A DNA stretch of 64,000 nucleotides from Nonomuraea helvata (GCF_039535785.1 NZ_BAAAXV010000009.1:2356001-2420000); one strand, 5' to 3'. Shown: positions 52,210-61,480, numbered from the stretch's first letter. The notes: generated by a model from the sequence alone, not told the origin. Numbers and translations are program-made.

Positions 52210-53553
52210 ATGACCACGTACTCCGCCGTCGTCACCACCGGCATCTACTGCCGGCCGGGGTGCGGTGCCAAGCCGCTGGCCCGCAACACGCGCACGTACG
52301 AGCACCCGGCCGCCGCCGAGGCCGCCGGGTTCCGCGCGTGCCTGCGCTGCCGGCCCTACCGGGTGGCCGCGCCGGTCGCGGCGGGCGCGCCCGAGCTGGT
52401 GTGCCGGGCGTGGCAGCTGATCATCGACGGCGTGCTGGACGACGGCACCGAGGCGGCGCTGGCGGCGCGGATGGGCCTGTCGCCGCGGCACCTGCGCCGG
52501 CTGTTCGTCCAGCACATGGGGGCGACCCCGGACCAGCTCGCGCGTTCGCGGCGGGCGCACTTCGCCAGACGGCTCCTCGACGACACCGATCTGACGGTGC
52601 TGGACGTGGCCTTCGCCTCGGGCTTCGGGAGCCTGCGGCAGTTCAACAGGACCATGCGGGAGGTGTTCCGCGCCTCGCCGACCGACCTGCGCGACCGGCG
52701 CCGCCGCGCCGACCGGCTGGTGGCCGACGGCGGGCTGGTGCTGCGGCTGCCGTTCGTGCCCGGTTACGACTGGGCCGCCGTGCGGGAGTTCCTCGGCGTA
52801 CGGGCTGTGCCGGGGGTCGAGGAGGTGGACGGCGACACCTACCGCCGCACGATCACCGTGGAGGGCGCGCCGGGGGTGCTGGAGGTGTCGCCGGGCGGCG
52901 ACGGTCACCTGCTGCTCCGCGCCCACCTGCCCTACTGGGAGGGGCTGATCCACGTGGTGGGGCATGCGGGACGGATGCTCGGCGTGGACACCGACCACAC
53001 GGCGGGGGTGGCGGCCCTGTCGGCCGATCCGGTGCTCGGCCCGCTGGTACGGGCCCGCCCCGGACTCGCCGTGCCGGTGGCGTGGAACGCCCTGGAGGCC
53101 GGTGTCCGTGCGGTGCTCGGGCGCGGCAGGACGCCGCGCGAGGCGGCGGACCGGCTCGGGGCGCTGACGCACAGGCTGGGGACGAAGGTGCCGGGGCTGC
53201 CGGGCGGCCTCACACACACCTTTCCCGATGCCGCCGCGATCGCCCGGGCCGAGGTCACGGAGGAGGAAGCGGCGCTGGTCGGGGCGCTGGCGGCCGACGT
53301 CGCCCGTGGGCACGGGGCGCTCGACCACGGCACCGGCCTGGACGCGCCGGCCACCCTGCCCTACGCCGATCACGACCTCCGCCACGACCTGGCCTTCCGG
53401 CTGGGGAGCCGCGAGGCGTTCCCGCTCGGCGACGCGTCACTCCGCGCCGCGCTGGCCGGCCTCGGCCTCGACCCCGCCGCCTGCCATGAACGGTGGCGCC
53501 CATGGCGGTCACTGGCGGCGGCCCACCTGATGGCGCACGGCGACCGCCTGTGA
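52210..53553 (+). CDS. Ada-AlkA fusion: methyl-sensing AraC-type regulator with degenerate glycosylase domain
   Basis: The 447-residue protein has the Ada zinc domain with Cys14, Cys18, Cys44 and Cys47 (spacing as in Ada), an AraC helix-turn-helix (about 65-165; DVAFASGFGSLRQFNRTMREVF) and an AlkA-like domain (about 175-447). The glycosylase hairpin that normally reads LPGIGPWTA is here LPYADHDLRHD, while a likely catalytic Asp remains in FPLGDASL and the end RWRPWRSLAAAHL is normal. It should sense methylphosphotriesters and switch on repair; base-excision activity is doubtful. ATG 52210 starts unusually close to the zinc domain. Confidence 0.88.
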   Translation: MTTYSAVVTTGIYCRPGCGAKPLARNTRTYEHPAAAEAAGFRACLRCRPYRVAAPVAAGAPELVCRAWQLIIDGVLDDGTEAALAARMGLSPRHLRRLFVQHMGATPDQLARSRRAHFARRLLDDTDLTVLDVAFASGFGSLRQFNRTMREVFRASPTDLRDRRRRADRLVADGGLVLRLPFVPGYDWAAVREFLGVRAVPGVEEVDGDTYRRTITVEGAPGVLEVSPGGDGHLLLRAHLPYWEGLIHVVGHAGRMLGVDTDHTAGVAALSADPVLGPLVRARPGLAVPVAWNALEAGVRAVLGRGRTPREAADRLGALTHRLGTKVPGLPGGLTHTFPDAAAIARAEVTEEEAALVGALAADVARGHGALDHGTGLDAPATLPYADHDLRHDLAFRLGSREAFPLGDASLRAALAGLGLDPAACHERWRPWRSLAAAHLMAHGDRL

Positions 53554-53556
53554 CGG

Positions 53557-54552
53557 TCAGGAGTCCGCGCCCCACCAGCCGCGGCGCGCGGCGAGCAGCC
53601 CGGCCTGGAACCGCGTGCGGGCGCCCAGCAGGTCCATGAGCTCGCTGACCCGCCGGTGCACGGTACGCAGGCTCACCCCGAGCTGACGCGCGACGGACTC
53701 GTCCTTGAGCCCGGCCGCCAGCAGCGTGAACAGCTCAGGATCCGGCAGCTCGGCGGGGGAGGAGCCGGCGGCCGAGGGCTTGACCGGCAGCGGCAGCGCC
53801 GACCGCCACAGGACCTCGAACAGGGTGACCAGCGCGTCGAGCAGCGTCGATGAGTGCACGATGACCGCGCTGTCGGCGTAGGCGGACGCGTCCGTGCTCA
53901 GCGGCAGGATCGCGGTCTTCCTGTCGGCGATGGCCAGCTTCATCGGCACCTCGGGGCTGACCCTTGCCTGCTCTCCCGCCGCCGCCGACTCCTGGGCGAG
54001 GCGCAGCTTGCCGGGGATCTCCAGGGCCGAGGCGTCGTAGATGCCGCGCACCAGGAGGCCGTGCGCGAGGCGTTCCATCTCGGCGACGTTCTGCTTGGCG
54101 GGGTCCTGCGCGTACGGCGGCCGGTCCAGCACCAGCAACTCCTCGGTCGCCGTCTGCTGCAACTGCGTGAACCGCTGCACCACGGCCGCCTGCCCCTGTA
54201 CGACCTCGACCAGCTCCTCGGGGGACTGGTTCTCCGTCCGCGGCGTCTCGGCCAGCAGCGCGAGCGCGGCCAGACGCGCCTGGGCCAGCCCCTCCTCGCG
54301 GCGGGAGATGAGGGCGGCCACCGCGACGTCGGGCCTGGTCGGCACCCACCGGACGGGGCGGCCCGCCATGCGGCTGACCAGGCCGAGCGCCTCGAGCCTT
54401 GAGCAGGCCCGGCGCAGGGCCACGGCGGTGCGGCCGGTGTGCGCGGCCAGCTCGGGCAGCGTGGCACGCGGGTGCCGCAGCAGGTCCCGGTAGATCCGCT
54501 CGTCCTCGGCGTCGACCCCCACCGCCGCGAGCGCGTTGTCGTCCGCGTTCAT
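53557..54552 (-). CDS. TrmB-like/LuxR-type transcriptional regulator
   Basis: The 331-residue protein has an N-terminal TrmB-like winged helix (about 14-75; LPELAAHTGRTAVALRRACSRLEALGLVSR), a middle HKD/PLD-like sensor region (about 105-250) and a C-terminal LuxR helix-turn-helix (DESVARQLGVSLRTVHRRVSELMDLLG). This two-HTH layout is common in actinomycetes, often near secreted or secondary-metabolite genes. It is divergent from the Asp-box secreted protein, 118 bases apart, which may be its target. Confidence 0.85.
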   Translation of the reverse strand: MNADDNALAAVGVDAEDERIYRDLLRHPRATLPELAAHTGRTAVALRRACSRLEALGLVSRMAGRPVRWVPTRPDVAVAALISRREEGLAQARLAALALLAETPRTENQSPEELVEVVQGQAAVVQRFTQLQQTATEELLVLDRPPYAQDPAKQNVAEMERLAHGLLVRGIYDASALEIPGKLRLAQESAAAGEQARVSPEVPMKLAIADRKTAILPLSTDASAYADSAVIVHSSTLLDALVTLFEVLWRSALPLPVKPSAAGSSPAELPDPELFTLLAAGLKDESVARQLGVSLRTVHRRVSELMDLLGARTRFQAGLLAARRGWWGADS

Positions 54553-54670
54553 GATCGATCAGTGTGTCAGATGCCTGCCATGGCACAAATCTGCCGCCAT
54601 TTGCGCTGGCCCGGGCGCTCCGCTCCCCGATAGGACGGACTCCTGTAAGACCGGCCCTGTCGGGGAGGCA

Positions 54671-55801
54671 GTGTTGAACAAGGCGTTGACCATCGGACTC
54701 GCGACCGCGCTGGCGGTCCTGTCGGCCACCACACCCGCACGCGCGGATGACGAGCCCACCGGCGACGGGCTCGCCGGCTTCTGGCGCCAGCCCGTCTGCC
54801 GGACGGTCACCGGCGACGGGTCGGTGACGTACACGCGGAACGACGGCAGGACCATCGCACCCACCAGCCAGGTGCTGCGCCCGGTCGTCTACACCACCGG
54901 GGTCGTCGCCCTCGACCGCCCGAACGAACTGCTCGCCATGTCGAACAACCAGCTGCTGAGCTCCAAGGACGCGGGCTGCACGTGGACGGCGGCGGGCGAG
55001 GTGAGCGGCTCGCAGATCGAGCTGGTCCCGGCCCGGGGCGGGCGGGCCTATGCCTGGGACCGCGAGGGCAACCTCACGCTCGCCATGCCCGAGGGCGTCA
55101 CCCCGCTCACCTCACCGGCCGGCGAGCTGACCGGGCTCGGCGTGGACCGCTTCCGCGGCGACCGCCTGCGGGCGGCCGACGGCTCCGGCCGGTTGTACGA
55201 CTCGAGGGACGGCGGGCGTACGTGGCGGCCCATCGGGGTGCCCGCCTGGCCGCAGAGCGACCTGCTGATGGCCTACACGGCGGTGTTCGACCCGTACGAC
55301 CTGGACCATGTGGTGCTCGGCGCGTCGAACACCGGCGCCCGCGTCACCTTCGACGGCGGCCGCACGTGGCGCACGTCCACCGGGCTGAGCGCGACCGGCG
55401 GCAAGGTCAACGTGTTCAGCGCCGCGATCTCCCCGGCCGCCCCGAACGTCGTCTACGCGATGGGGCTCGACATCGCGGAGTCGGAGGCGGGCGCGCCGTC
55501 CGGCGGCCGGCACATCTACCGGTCCTACGACGGAGGCCGGCGCTTCACGCGCGTCGTGGACCAGGGCGGCGAGGTCACGATCCCCAACGGGCCGCTGCTC
55601 GCCCCGCACCCGACGGACCCGGGCGTGCTCTACTTCGACTTCGGCACGGGATGGTCGGGCATCGGCACGGACATCTACCGGTACGACTCCCGCCTGAACC
55701 GGGTCACCGTCCACCACAACTCCTACGACCGGGTCACCTCCATCGCCTTCAACCCCTCCAACCCGGGGGTGATGTATCTCGGCGTCGCCGAGGAGGTGTG
55801 A
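54671..55801 (+). CDS. Secreted Asp-box (BNR, sialidase-fold) protein
   Basis: The 376-residue protein has a Sec signal ending at ARA-DDEP (about residue 25). A beta-propeller with four Asp-box units follows (SKDAGCTWT, SRDGGRTWRP, TFDGGRTWRT, SYDGGRRFTR). Asp boxes mark sialidase-like and Vps10-like propellers and are structural rather than catalytic; no sialidase Arg triad can be assigned. It starts at GTG after GGGGAGG. It is probably an outside binding protein. No other gene is in its unit. Confidence 0.85.
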   Translation: MLNKALTIGLATALAVLSATTPARADDEPTGDGLAGFWRQPVCRTVTGDGSVTYTRNDGRTIAPTSQVLRPVVYTTGVVALDRPNELLAMSNNQLLSSKDAGCTWTAAGEVSGSQIELVPARGGRAYAWDREGNLTLAMPEGVTPLTSPAGELTGLGVDRFRGDRLRAADGSGRLYDSRDGGRTWRPIGVPAWPQSDLLMAYTAVFDPYDLDHVVLGASNTGARVTFDGGRTWRTSTGLSATGGKVNVFSAAISPAAPNVVYAMGLDIAESEAGAPSGGRHIYRSYDGGRRFTRVVDQGGEVTIPNGPLLAPHPTDPGVLYFDFGTGWSGIGTDIYRYDSRLNRVTVHHNSYDRVTSIAFNPSNPGVMYLGVAEEV

Positions 55802-55969
55802 CGAATGTTCTGTTACTGGTGAAGCGACCGGTTCCAGGGTGGTTGTCTGTTCTTATGGTACTCGCGGTGCTACGGTGAGTGCCGTTCGCGTTCGCGCACG
55901 GTCGTGAGGCGGACACAGTAAGTCGTGGGCCTTAAGTCCTGCATGACCCCCCGCCCTGAGGACCCCCGA

Positions 55970-57565
55970 ATGCAAGCAGACGTACCTCAACGGACGCCCG
56001 AGCGGAAGCTCACCTCCAACGAGCTGGCGGTCGTGGCCTTCGTGGGCACGATGGTGGTCGCGGCTGCTGTGTGGTTGTGGGCGGTGACCGCCGCGCCTGC
56101 CGGGGCCGAGGGACTGATGGCGGCCGTGGGCGCGGGCTCGACCCTGCTGCTGGCCTGCGCCGCCGGGGCCGCCGCCTACTACGCCGCCACCGGCCGCGAG
56201 CTGCGCCGGCAGGCCAGGTGGGCCGAGTCGCGGTACATGTGGCTGCGGCAGGAGAACGTGCGGGTGGCCGAGGAGGCGCTGCCCGTGCTGGGGCGCCAGG
56301 TGCGCGAGGGCGTGCCGGTCGTGGACGCGTTCGCCCAGATGCCGAGCCTCGGCGAGAGCTCGCTGCAGCGGGTGCTCCGAGCGGCCGGCAACGAGCTCGG
56401 CGTGCTCCGGCGCGAGCTCGACACGGCAAGGAAGGCCCGCGAGTCGGCCGAGTCCGGCGCCAGGGCGTCCCGCGAGGCGCTGGAGCAGGAGATCTCCCGG
56501 CTGTCCTCCGACACGCTGCCGGAGCTCGTACGCCGGCTCCAGAAGGAGCGGATGTCGGTCGGCGCCGCGCTGGCGGATGTGCCGCAGCCGGAGCACGACC
56601 CCCTGCGCGACCTGCTGGGCGAGACGGCGCGGCACCTCGGTGAGAGTGAGCGCAGAGGAGCCGCCGTGATGGCCGCCTGCGCCGGCGCCGCGGCTCGGGT
56701 GCAGGCCCAGGCGACCAGCCTCCTCGCGCAGCTGCGCGGCCTGGAGGAGCAGTACGGCGAGCAGGAGGACGTCCTCAGCGACCTGCTCGACCTGGACCAC
56801 CGCGTCTCCCAGATGAGCCGGCTGGCCGACAACATCGCCCTGCTGAGCGGCGGACGCTCGGGCCGGCGGTGGACGCGGCCGATCGTGATGGAGAGCATCC
56901 TGCGCGGCGCCATGGGCCGCATCGGCGCCTACCGCCGCGTCCGGCTCCACTCCACCAGCGGCGCCGCCGTGGTCGGGTACGCCGCCGAGGGCGTCATGCA
57001 CGCGCTGGCCGAGCTGATGGACAACGCCGCCACGTTCTCGGCGCACGGCACGGAGGTGCACGTGTACGTGGACGAGGAGGACGCCGGCATCGTGATCACG
57101 ATCGACGACAGCGGCCTCGGCATGCGGCCTCGCGAGCGGCAGCACGCCGCCAAGCTCGTCTCCGAGCCGCTCGACCTGCGCACGCTCTCCGGCACCAGGC
57201 TGGGCCTCGCGGTGGTGGGCCGCCTGGTCGACAAGTACGGCCTGACCGTGAGCTTCCGGCCGTCGGCCCGCGGCGGCACCGGGGTCGTGATGCTGATCCC
57301 GCGCGTACTGATCACACAGCCCAGGGCCGCCGAGCCGCCGGCCGTGCCCGCGCAGGCGCCGCCGGTGGAGGAGCTGCCGACCGGCGATGAGCTGCTGCCC
57401 AGGCGGCGTCGCGGGCAGACGCTGGCCGAGGCGAGCGGGGCGCGGCAGGCGCCGGAGGCCAAGGCGGTGGCCCGCGACGGGCGTGATTCGGCGGCGAGGT
57501 TCGCCGCGTTCCGCCAGGCGGGCGGCCGTGGGCGTACGTCTTCTCCGGTCACCGACGACGCGTGA
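55970..57565 (+). CDS. cvnA: Conservon histidine-kinase-like ATPase CvnA
   Basis: About 531 residues: two membrane helices near the N-terminus, a coiled-coil stretch (about 75-175), a dimerisation region and a HATPase domain with N-box ELMDNAATFS, G1 DDSGLGM and G2 GLAVVGRL. A disordered Pro/Ala tail follows. CvnA is the sensor of the five-gene conservons of streptomycetes, which act like a G-protein-coupled complex. I prefer ATG 55970 (GAGGA before it); GTG 55925 is an alternative. It begins the run cvnA-B-C-D-E. Confidence 0.92.
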   Translation: MQADVPQRTPERKLTSNELAVVAFVGTMVVAAAVWLWAVTAAPAGAEGLMAAVGAGSTLLLACAAGAAAYYAATGRELRRQARWAESRYMWLRQENVRVAEEALPVLGRQVREGVPVVDAFAQMPSLGESSLQRVLRAAGNELGVLRRELDTARKARESAESGARASREALEQEISRLSSDTLPELVRRLQKERMSVGAALADVPQPEHDPLRDLLGETARHLGESERRGAAVMAACAGAAARVQAQATSLLAQLRGLEEQYGEQEDVLSDLLDLDHRVSQMSRLADNIALLSGGRSGRRWTRPIVMESILRGAMGRIGAYRRVRLHSTSGAAVVGYAAEGVMHALAELMDNAATFSAHGTEVHVYVDEEDAGIVITIDDSGLGMRPRERQHAAKLVSEPLDLRTLSGTRLGLAVVGRLVDKYGLTVSFRPSARGGTGVVMLIPRVLITQPRAAEPPAVPAQAPPVEELPTGDELLPRRRRGQTLAEASGARQAPEAKAVARDGRDSAARFAAFRQAGGRGRTSSPVTDDA

Positions 57566-57612
57566 GCACCCGTCGCCGGCCCCCGGAACTTTCTGATCAC
57601 AGTAAGGAGGCA

Positions 57613-57641
57613 GGGACGCCCGCGCCGTACACGCGCGTCCC
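57613..57641 (+). promoter_or_regulatory. Hairpin between cvnA and cvnB
   Basis: GGGACGC and GCGTCCC form a seven-base stem around a 15-base loop, ten bases before the cvnB start and just after an orphan AAGGAGG. It could hide or reveal the cvnB ribosome site, or partly stop transcription inside the operon. Confidence 0.4.
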
Positions 57642-57650
57642 GTCGTTTCG

Positions 57651-58085
57651 ATGAGCACTACCGACGCTGCAGGCACCGCCGATCGCGAGCTCGACTGGCT
57701 GCTGGAGAACCTCAGGAAGAAGACCCCTGGAGTCAGGCACGTCCTGGTCCTGACCAGGGACGGTCTCAAGATGTGCATCACCTCGGGCCTTGATCGCGAC
57801 AAGGCCGACCAGCTCGCGGCCCTGGCCGCCGGGATCCAGAGCCTGTCGCTGAGCGCCTCCGCCGAGTTCGGCGACGGCATCGGCGCCGGGCAGGCGATGG
57901 TGGAGTTCGCCGGCGGGCTGCTGCTCATCGTCCCCGCAGGCGAGGGCGCCCACCTGGCCGTGATCGCCGACGAGGACGGCGACGTCGGGCTCGTCGCGCA
58001 CAACATGAACGAGATGGTCGAGCAGATCGGGGTCTACCTCAGCGCGGCGCCGCGTCGAGCGGGGAACAGCGGCGAGCGCCCATGA
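57651..58085 (+). CDS. cvnB: Conservon roadblock/LC7 protein CvnB
   Basis: The 144-residue protein has a roadblock/LC7 fold (about 10-120; HVLVLTRDGLKMCITSGL, FAGGLLLIVPAGEGAHLAVIADEDGDVG). Roadblock proteins bind and regulate small GTPases; here the partner is CvnD. It ends by sharing ATGA with cvnC. In the conservon model these proteins assemble at the membrane with CvnA. Confidence 0.95.
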   Translation: MSTTDAAGTADRELDWLLENLRKKTPGVRHVLVLTRDGLKMCITSGLDRDKADQLAALAAGIQSLSLSASAEFGDGIGAGQAMVEFAGGLLLIVPAGEGAHLAVIADEDGDVGLVAHNMNEMVEQIGVYLSAAPRRAGNSGERP

Positions 58086-58438
58086 CACCGCGCCCTGTCG
58101 ACCGGGAGGACCCGGACCGGCTCTACACGGTCACCGGCGGCCGCACCCGCGCCGACGAGAACGCCTTCGACTCCGTCTCCCTGATCGTCAGCGAGTGCGA
58201 GCCGGCCCCCGGCATGCAGTCGGAGCACGTCAAGATCCTCCAGCTGACCCGGGCGCCGGTGGCAGTGGTGGAGATCTCCGCCGAGCTGCGGCTGCCGGTG
58301 AGCGTGGTGAAGATCCTGCTGCGCGACCTGCTGGACACCGGCCGCATCACCGTCCGCCATCCGTCGTCCGCCCTGCAGGCCGGGCGGCCGGACCCCGAGA
58401 CCCTGAGGCAGGTGCTCAGTGCCCTCCACGACCTCTGA
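58082..58438 (+). CDS. cvnC: Conservon DUF742 protein CvnC
   Basis: The 118-residue protein has a DUF742 winged-helix fold: RLYTVTGGRTRADE, then LTRAPVAVVEISAELRLPVSVVKILLRDLLDTGRI, ending VLSALHDL. It lacks a clear DNA-binding role and is a structural member of the conservon complex. It overlaps cvnB by four bases and cvnD by 20. Confidence 0.95.
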   Translation: MTPRPVDREDPDRLYTVTGGRTRADENAFDSVSLIVSECEPAPGMQSEHVKILQLTRAPVAVVEISAELRLPVSVVKILLRDLLDTGRITVRHPSSALQAGRPDPETLRQVLSALHDL

Positions 58439-59012
58439 TGACGTACGCACACCGCTGAGCGGAACCGCACTCGACGCCCTGAAGATCGTGATCGTCGGCG
58501 GCTTCGGCGTGGGCAAGACGACCATGGTCGGCTCGGTCAGCGAGATCCGCCCGCTGAGCACCGAGGAGGTCATGACCCAGGCCAGCGAGGGCATCGACGA
58601 CGCCAGCCGGGTGCGGGCCAAGACCACCACGACGGTCGCCTTCGACTTCGGCCGGATCACGGTGACCCCCGACAAGGTGCTGTACCTGTTCGGCGCCCCG
58701 GGGCAGCAGCGCTTCTGGTTCGTGTGGGACCAGCTGTTCGCCGGCAGCCTGGGCGCGGTCGTGCTGGTGGACACCCGTCGGCTGCAGGACTCCTGGTACT
58801 CCATCGACCGGCTGGAGCACCACAAGACGCCGTTCGTCGTGGCCGTCAACCGCTTCGCCGACGGCCCCTCGCTGGACGCCGTGCGCGAGGCGCTCGCGCT
58901 GTCGCCCGAGGTCCCGCTCATCGAGTGCGACGCGCGCAAGCGCACCTCGTCCAAGCACGTGCTCATCACGCTCGTGAAGCACATCGCCGGCACGCGGGAG
59001 GGCAAGTCATGA
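58419..59012 (+). CDS. cvnD: Conservon small GTPase CvnD
   Basis: The 197-residue Ras-like GTPase has Walker A GGFGVGKTT (27-35), switch region TTTVAFDFGRI, DxxG replaced by the family form FGAPGQQRF, and NRFAD as the N-x-x-D guanine motif. CvnD switches between GDP and GTP, with CvnB as likely regulator. It starts at GTG inside cvnC and shares ATGA with cvnE. Confidence 0.95.
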   Translation: MPSTTSDDVRTPLSGTALDALKIVIVGGFGVGKTTMVGSVSEIRPLSTEEVMTQASEGIDDASRVRAKTTTTVAFDFGRITVTPDKVLYLFGAPGQQRFWFVWDQLFAGSLGAVVLVDTRRLQDSWYSIDRLEHHKTPFVVAVNRFADGPSLDAVREALALSPEVPLIECDARKRTSSKHVLITLVKHIAGTREGKS

Positions 59013-60274
59013 CGAACCCACTCATGGAGGGCTATCCCGATCACGTCGACGCCATGCGGCTGTACGGGCCGGAGGTCTGCGCCGACCCGTTCACGTTGTA
59101 CGAGGAGATGCGCCGCAAGCACGGGCCGATCGTGCCGGTCCTGCTCGAAGACGACATCCCCGCCTGGCTCGTGGTCGGCTACCGCGAGCTGCACCATGTC
59201 ACCAGCCACCCGCAGCTCTTCGGCCGCGATTCAAGGCGCTGGAACCTGTGGGACCACCTCCCCGAGAACTGGCCGTCGCGCGCGTTCGTGACCTGGCAGC
59301 CGTCCATGGTCTTCACCGAGGGCGCGGAGCGCAAGCGCCGGGGCGGCGCGATCGCCGACGCGCTGGACTCCGTCGACCGTATCGAGTTGACCATGATCTG
59401 CGAGCGGGTCGCCGACCTGCTGATCGACGAGTTCTCGGGCGACGGCCGCGCCGACCTGATCAGCCAGTACGCCTCCCAGATCCCGGCCCAGGTCGTCACC
59501 CGCCTGTACGGCCTGCCGCCGGCGGAGCTGCCCGAGCTGGTCAAGGACGCTTTCCTGGTGACGGACGTGGGCGAGGAGTCCTTCCCGGCGTGGCTGCGGA
59601 TGGTGGAGCAGGTGAGCCGGCTCGTGGCCGCCAAGCGCGCCCGGCCGGGGCACGACGTGACGTCGCACCTGCTGGCGCACGCCGCGCGGCTCACCGACGA
59701 GGAGATCGTCCAGGACCTGATGGTGCTGGTCCTGGCCTCGCACAGCAGCGGCGTGAACTGGATCGGCAACACGCTGCGGCTCATGCTGGTGGACGACCAC
59801 TTCTCGATGACGCTCCAGGGCGGCCGGAGCAGCGTCGGCCAGGCGCTGAACGAGGTGCTGTGGAGGGACCCGCCCACGCAGGCCATGCCGTCGCGCTGGG
59901 CCGTACGCGACTGCGACGTGGCCGGGCGGCGCGTGCGCAAGGGCGACCTCCTGGTGCTCGGCCTCGCGGCGGCCAACGCCGACCCGCAGGTGCGCCCGGC
60001 CGCGCCGGTCCACTCCGACGCGAACAGGGCGCACATGTCGTTCAGCCACGGCGAGTACGGCTGCCCTTTCCCGGCACCGGAGCTCGCCGAGATCATCGCC
60101 AAGACGGCCATCGAAGTGCTCCTGGACCGGCTGCCCGACGTGCACCTCGCGGTGGAGCCGGAGAAGCTGCGCTGGCGGCCCTCCGTCTGGGTGCGCGGGC
60201 TGGAGGAGCTGCCCGTCCTGTTCAGCCCGGCCGGCCCCATGGGTCAAGGGCCGGCCGACCACTGGGAGCACTGA
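59009..60274 (+). CDS. cvnE: Conservon cytochrome P450 CvnE-type
   Basis: The 421-residue P450-like protein has heme ligand Cys352 in FSHGEYGCPFPAPELA, unlike the usual FGxGxHxCxG. The I-helix oxygen-activation motif is also altered (LASHSSGVNW instead of AGxET). Such divergent P450s end several conservons and may act as a redox or ligand sensor rather than a hydroxylase. It overlaps cvnD by ATGA. It is convergent with a small downstream ORF, whose stop follows immediately. Confidence 0.92.
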   Translation: MTNPLMEGYPDHVDAMRLYGPEVCADPFTLYEEMRRKHGPIVPVLLEDDIPAWLVVGYRELHHVTSHPQLFGRDSRRWNLWDHLPENWPSRAFVTWQPSMVFTEGAERKRRGGAIADALDSVDRIELTMICERVADLLIDEFSGDGRADLISQYASQIPAQVVTRLYGLPPAELPELVKDAFLVTDVGEESFPAWLRMVEQVSRLVAAKRARPGHDVTSHLLAHAARLTDEEIVQDLMVLVLASHSSGVNWIGNTLRLMLVDDHFSMTLQGGRSSVGQALNEVLWRDPPTQAMPSRWAVRDCDVAGRRVRKGDLLVLGLAAANADPQVRPAAPVHSDANRAHMSFSHGEYGCPFPAPELAEIIAKTAIEVLLDRLPDVHLAVEPEKLRWRPSVWVRGLEELPVLFSPAGPMGQGPADHWEH

Positions 60275-60481
60275 TCAGCGCACGCTCTCGCCGGTGGCGC
60301 TGAGGTCGCGGCGGAAGGACTCCGGCGCCTTGTACACCGCGAACGGGTCTTCTCGAGGCCGAGCGGCCACGGCCTCGGTGAAGACGGGGGTCTCGTGCAG
60401 GCTGCGCCGCATCCAGAACGTCACGACGAGGTTCTTCCACCGCCTGGGCGTGGAGGTGCACGTGTGCGGAGACGTCAACAT
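60275..60481 (-). CDS. Small hypothetical protein downstream of LLM gene
   Basis: The 68-residue reading frame starts directly after the LLM gene stop (TAGATG) and ends at the cvnE stop. It is basic, has a short beta-like stretch (WKNLVVTFWM) and no recognised domain; no ribosome site is seen. It may be a coupled small gene or the remains of a larger monooxygenase-like protein. Confidence is low. Confidence 0.35.
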   Translation of the reverse strand: MLTSPHTCTSTPRRWKNLVVTFWMRRSLHETPVFTEAVAARPREDPFAVYKAPESFRRDLSATGESVR

Positions 60482-61480
60482 CTAGGAACGGGCGGCCGCC
60501 GCGAAGGCGTGCAGTTCGCGCTCGACATCGGGACCGGCCGGGATGTACACGATCTCGGTGACGCCCGCGACGCCGGCCTTGCGGACCCGTTCGCCGATCG
60601 AGGCGGCGTCGCCGCTCCATCCGGCGTGCAGGAAGGCGGGCCCGGCGGCGGCGACCAGGCTGCGGTCCCGGTCGGTCAGCGACGCGAGATGGCCCTGGTG
60701 GGCGACGAGATGGCGCAGGCCTTCCGCGCGGTCCGCCTCAAGGGCCGCCCGCCACCGGGCGCCGCCGGGCACGGCGTCGACGGCCTCCTTCCCGTGCTCC
60801 CACACGGCGTGGACGGTGCTGGCGTAGCCGGGTCCGGCGGCCTCGACCACGCGTGGACTGGTGTGATCCTCGCCGGGCTCCAGAACGGTGCCGAAGCGCA
60901 GCAGCGCGAACTCGGGCCAGCCGCTCTGGTCGCCTCCCTCGGGAACGGCGGTCACGATCACTCCGGGCACGCCGAGCTCCCGTGCCACGCCGAAGCCCTT
61001 CGGCCCCGAAGCCGCGACCCACACCGGCACGCCGATCGGACGGTCCGGGGCGGAGCCGGGCAGGTGCGTCATCTGGCACGGGCGGCCGTCGATCTCGACC
61101 GCCTCGCCTCGCAGCAAGGACCTCACCTGGCGGACGTAGCGCGCCAGCTCCGACCACGTGACGGGCCGCTGTCCCAGCGTGCTGCGGCCGGTGTAGCCCG
61201 TACCGAAGGTGACGACCAGCCGGCCGGGCGCCAGCTCCTCGACCGAGGCCACGGCGGACGCCGTCACCATCGGGTGCCGCAGCCCCGGGATCGCGACTCC
61301 GGTGGCCAGGCCGATGCGCTCGGTCGCCTCCGCGACGCGGGCCAACGCGATCCAGGTGTCGCCGTAAACGGCCGGTGACTCGAACACCCAGACGCGGTGG
61401 TAGCCCAGTCGCTCGGCCAGCCGGGCCTTGTCGACGATGTCGGCGCCGGGAGGCAGGGCACACGAATATCGGGGCGTCAT
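60482..61480 (-). CDS. LLM-class F420-dependent oxidoreductase
   Basis: The 332-residue luciferase-like TIM barrel reads AERLGYHRVWVFESP, ATGVAIPGLRHPMVTAS, VVTFGTGYTGRSTLG and PVWVAASGPKG. In actinomycetes such enzymes usually use F420 as hydride donor or acceptor on an unknown substrate. It shares ATGA with the upstream glyoxalase-fold gene, so the two are co-translated. Control by the divergent TetR is likely. Confidence 0.9.
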   Translation of the reverse strand: MTPRYSCALPPGADIVDKARLAERLGYHRVWVFESPAVYGDTWIALARVAEATERIGLATGVAIPGLRHPMVTASAVASVEELAPGRLVVTFGTGYTGRSTLGQRPVTWSELARYVRQVRSLLRGEAVEIDGRPCQMTHLPGSAPDRPIGVPVWVAASGPKGFGVARELGVPGVIVTAVPEGGDQSGWPEFALLRFGTVLEPGEDHTSPRVVEAAGPGYASTVHAVWEHGKEAVDAVPGGARWRAALEADRAEGLRHLVAHQGHLASLTDRDRSLVAAAGPAFLHAGWSGDAASIGERVRKAGVAGVTEIVYIPAGPDVERELHAFAAAARS

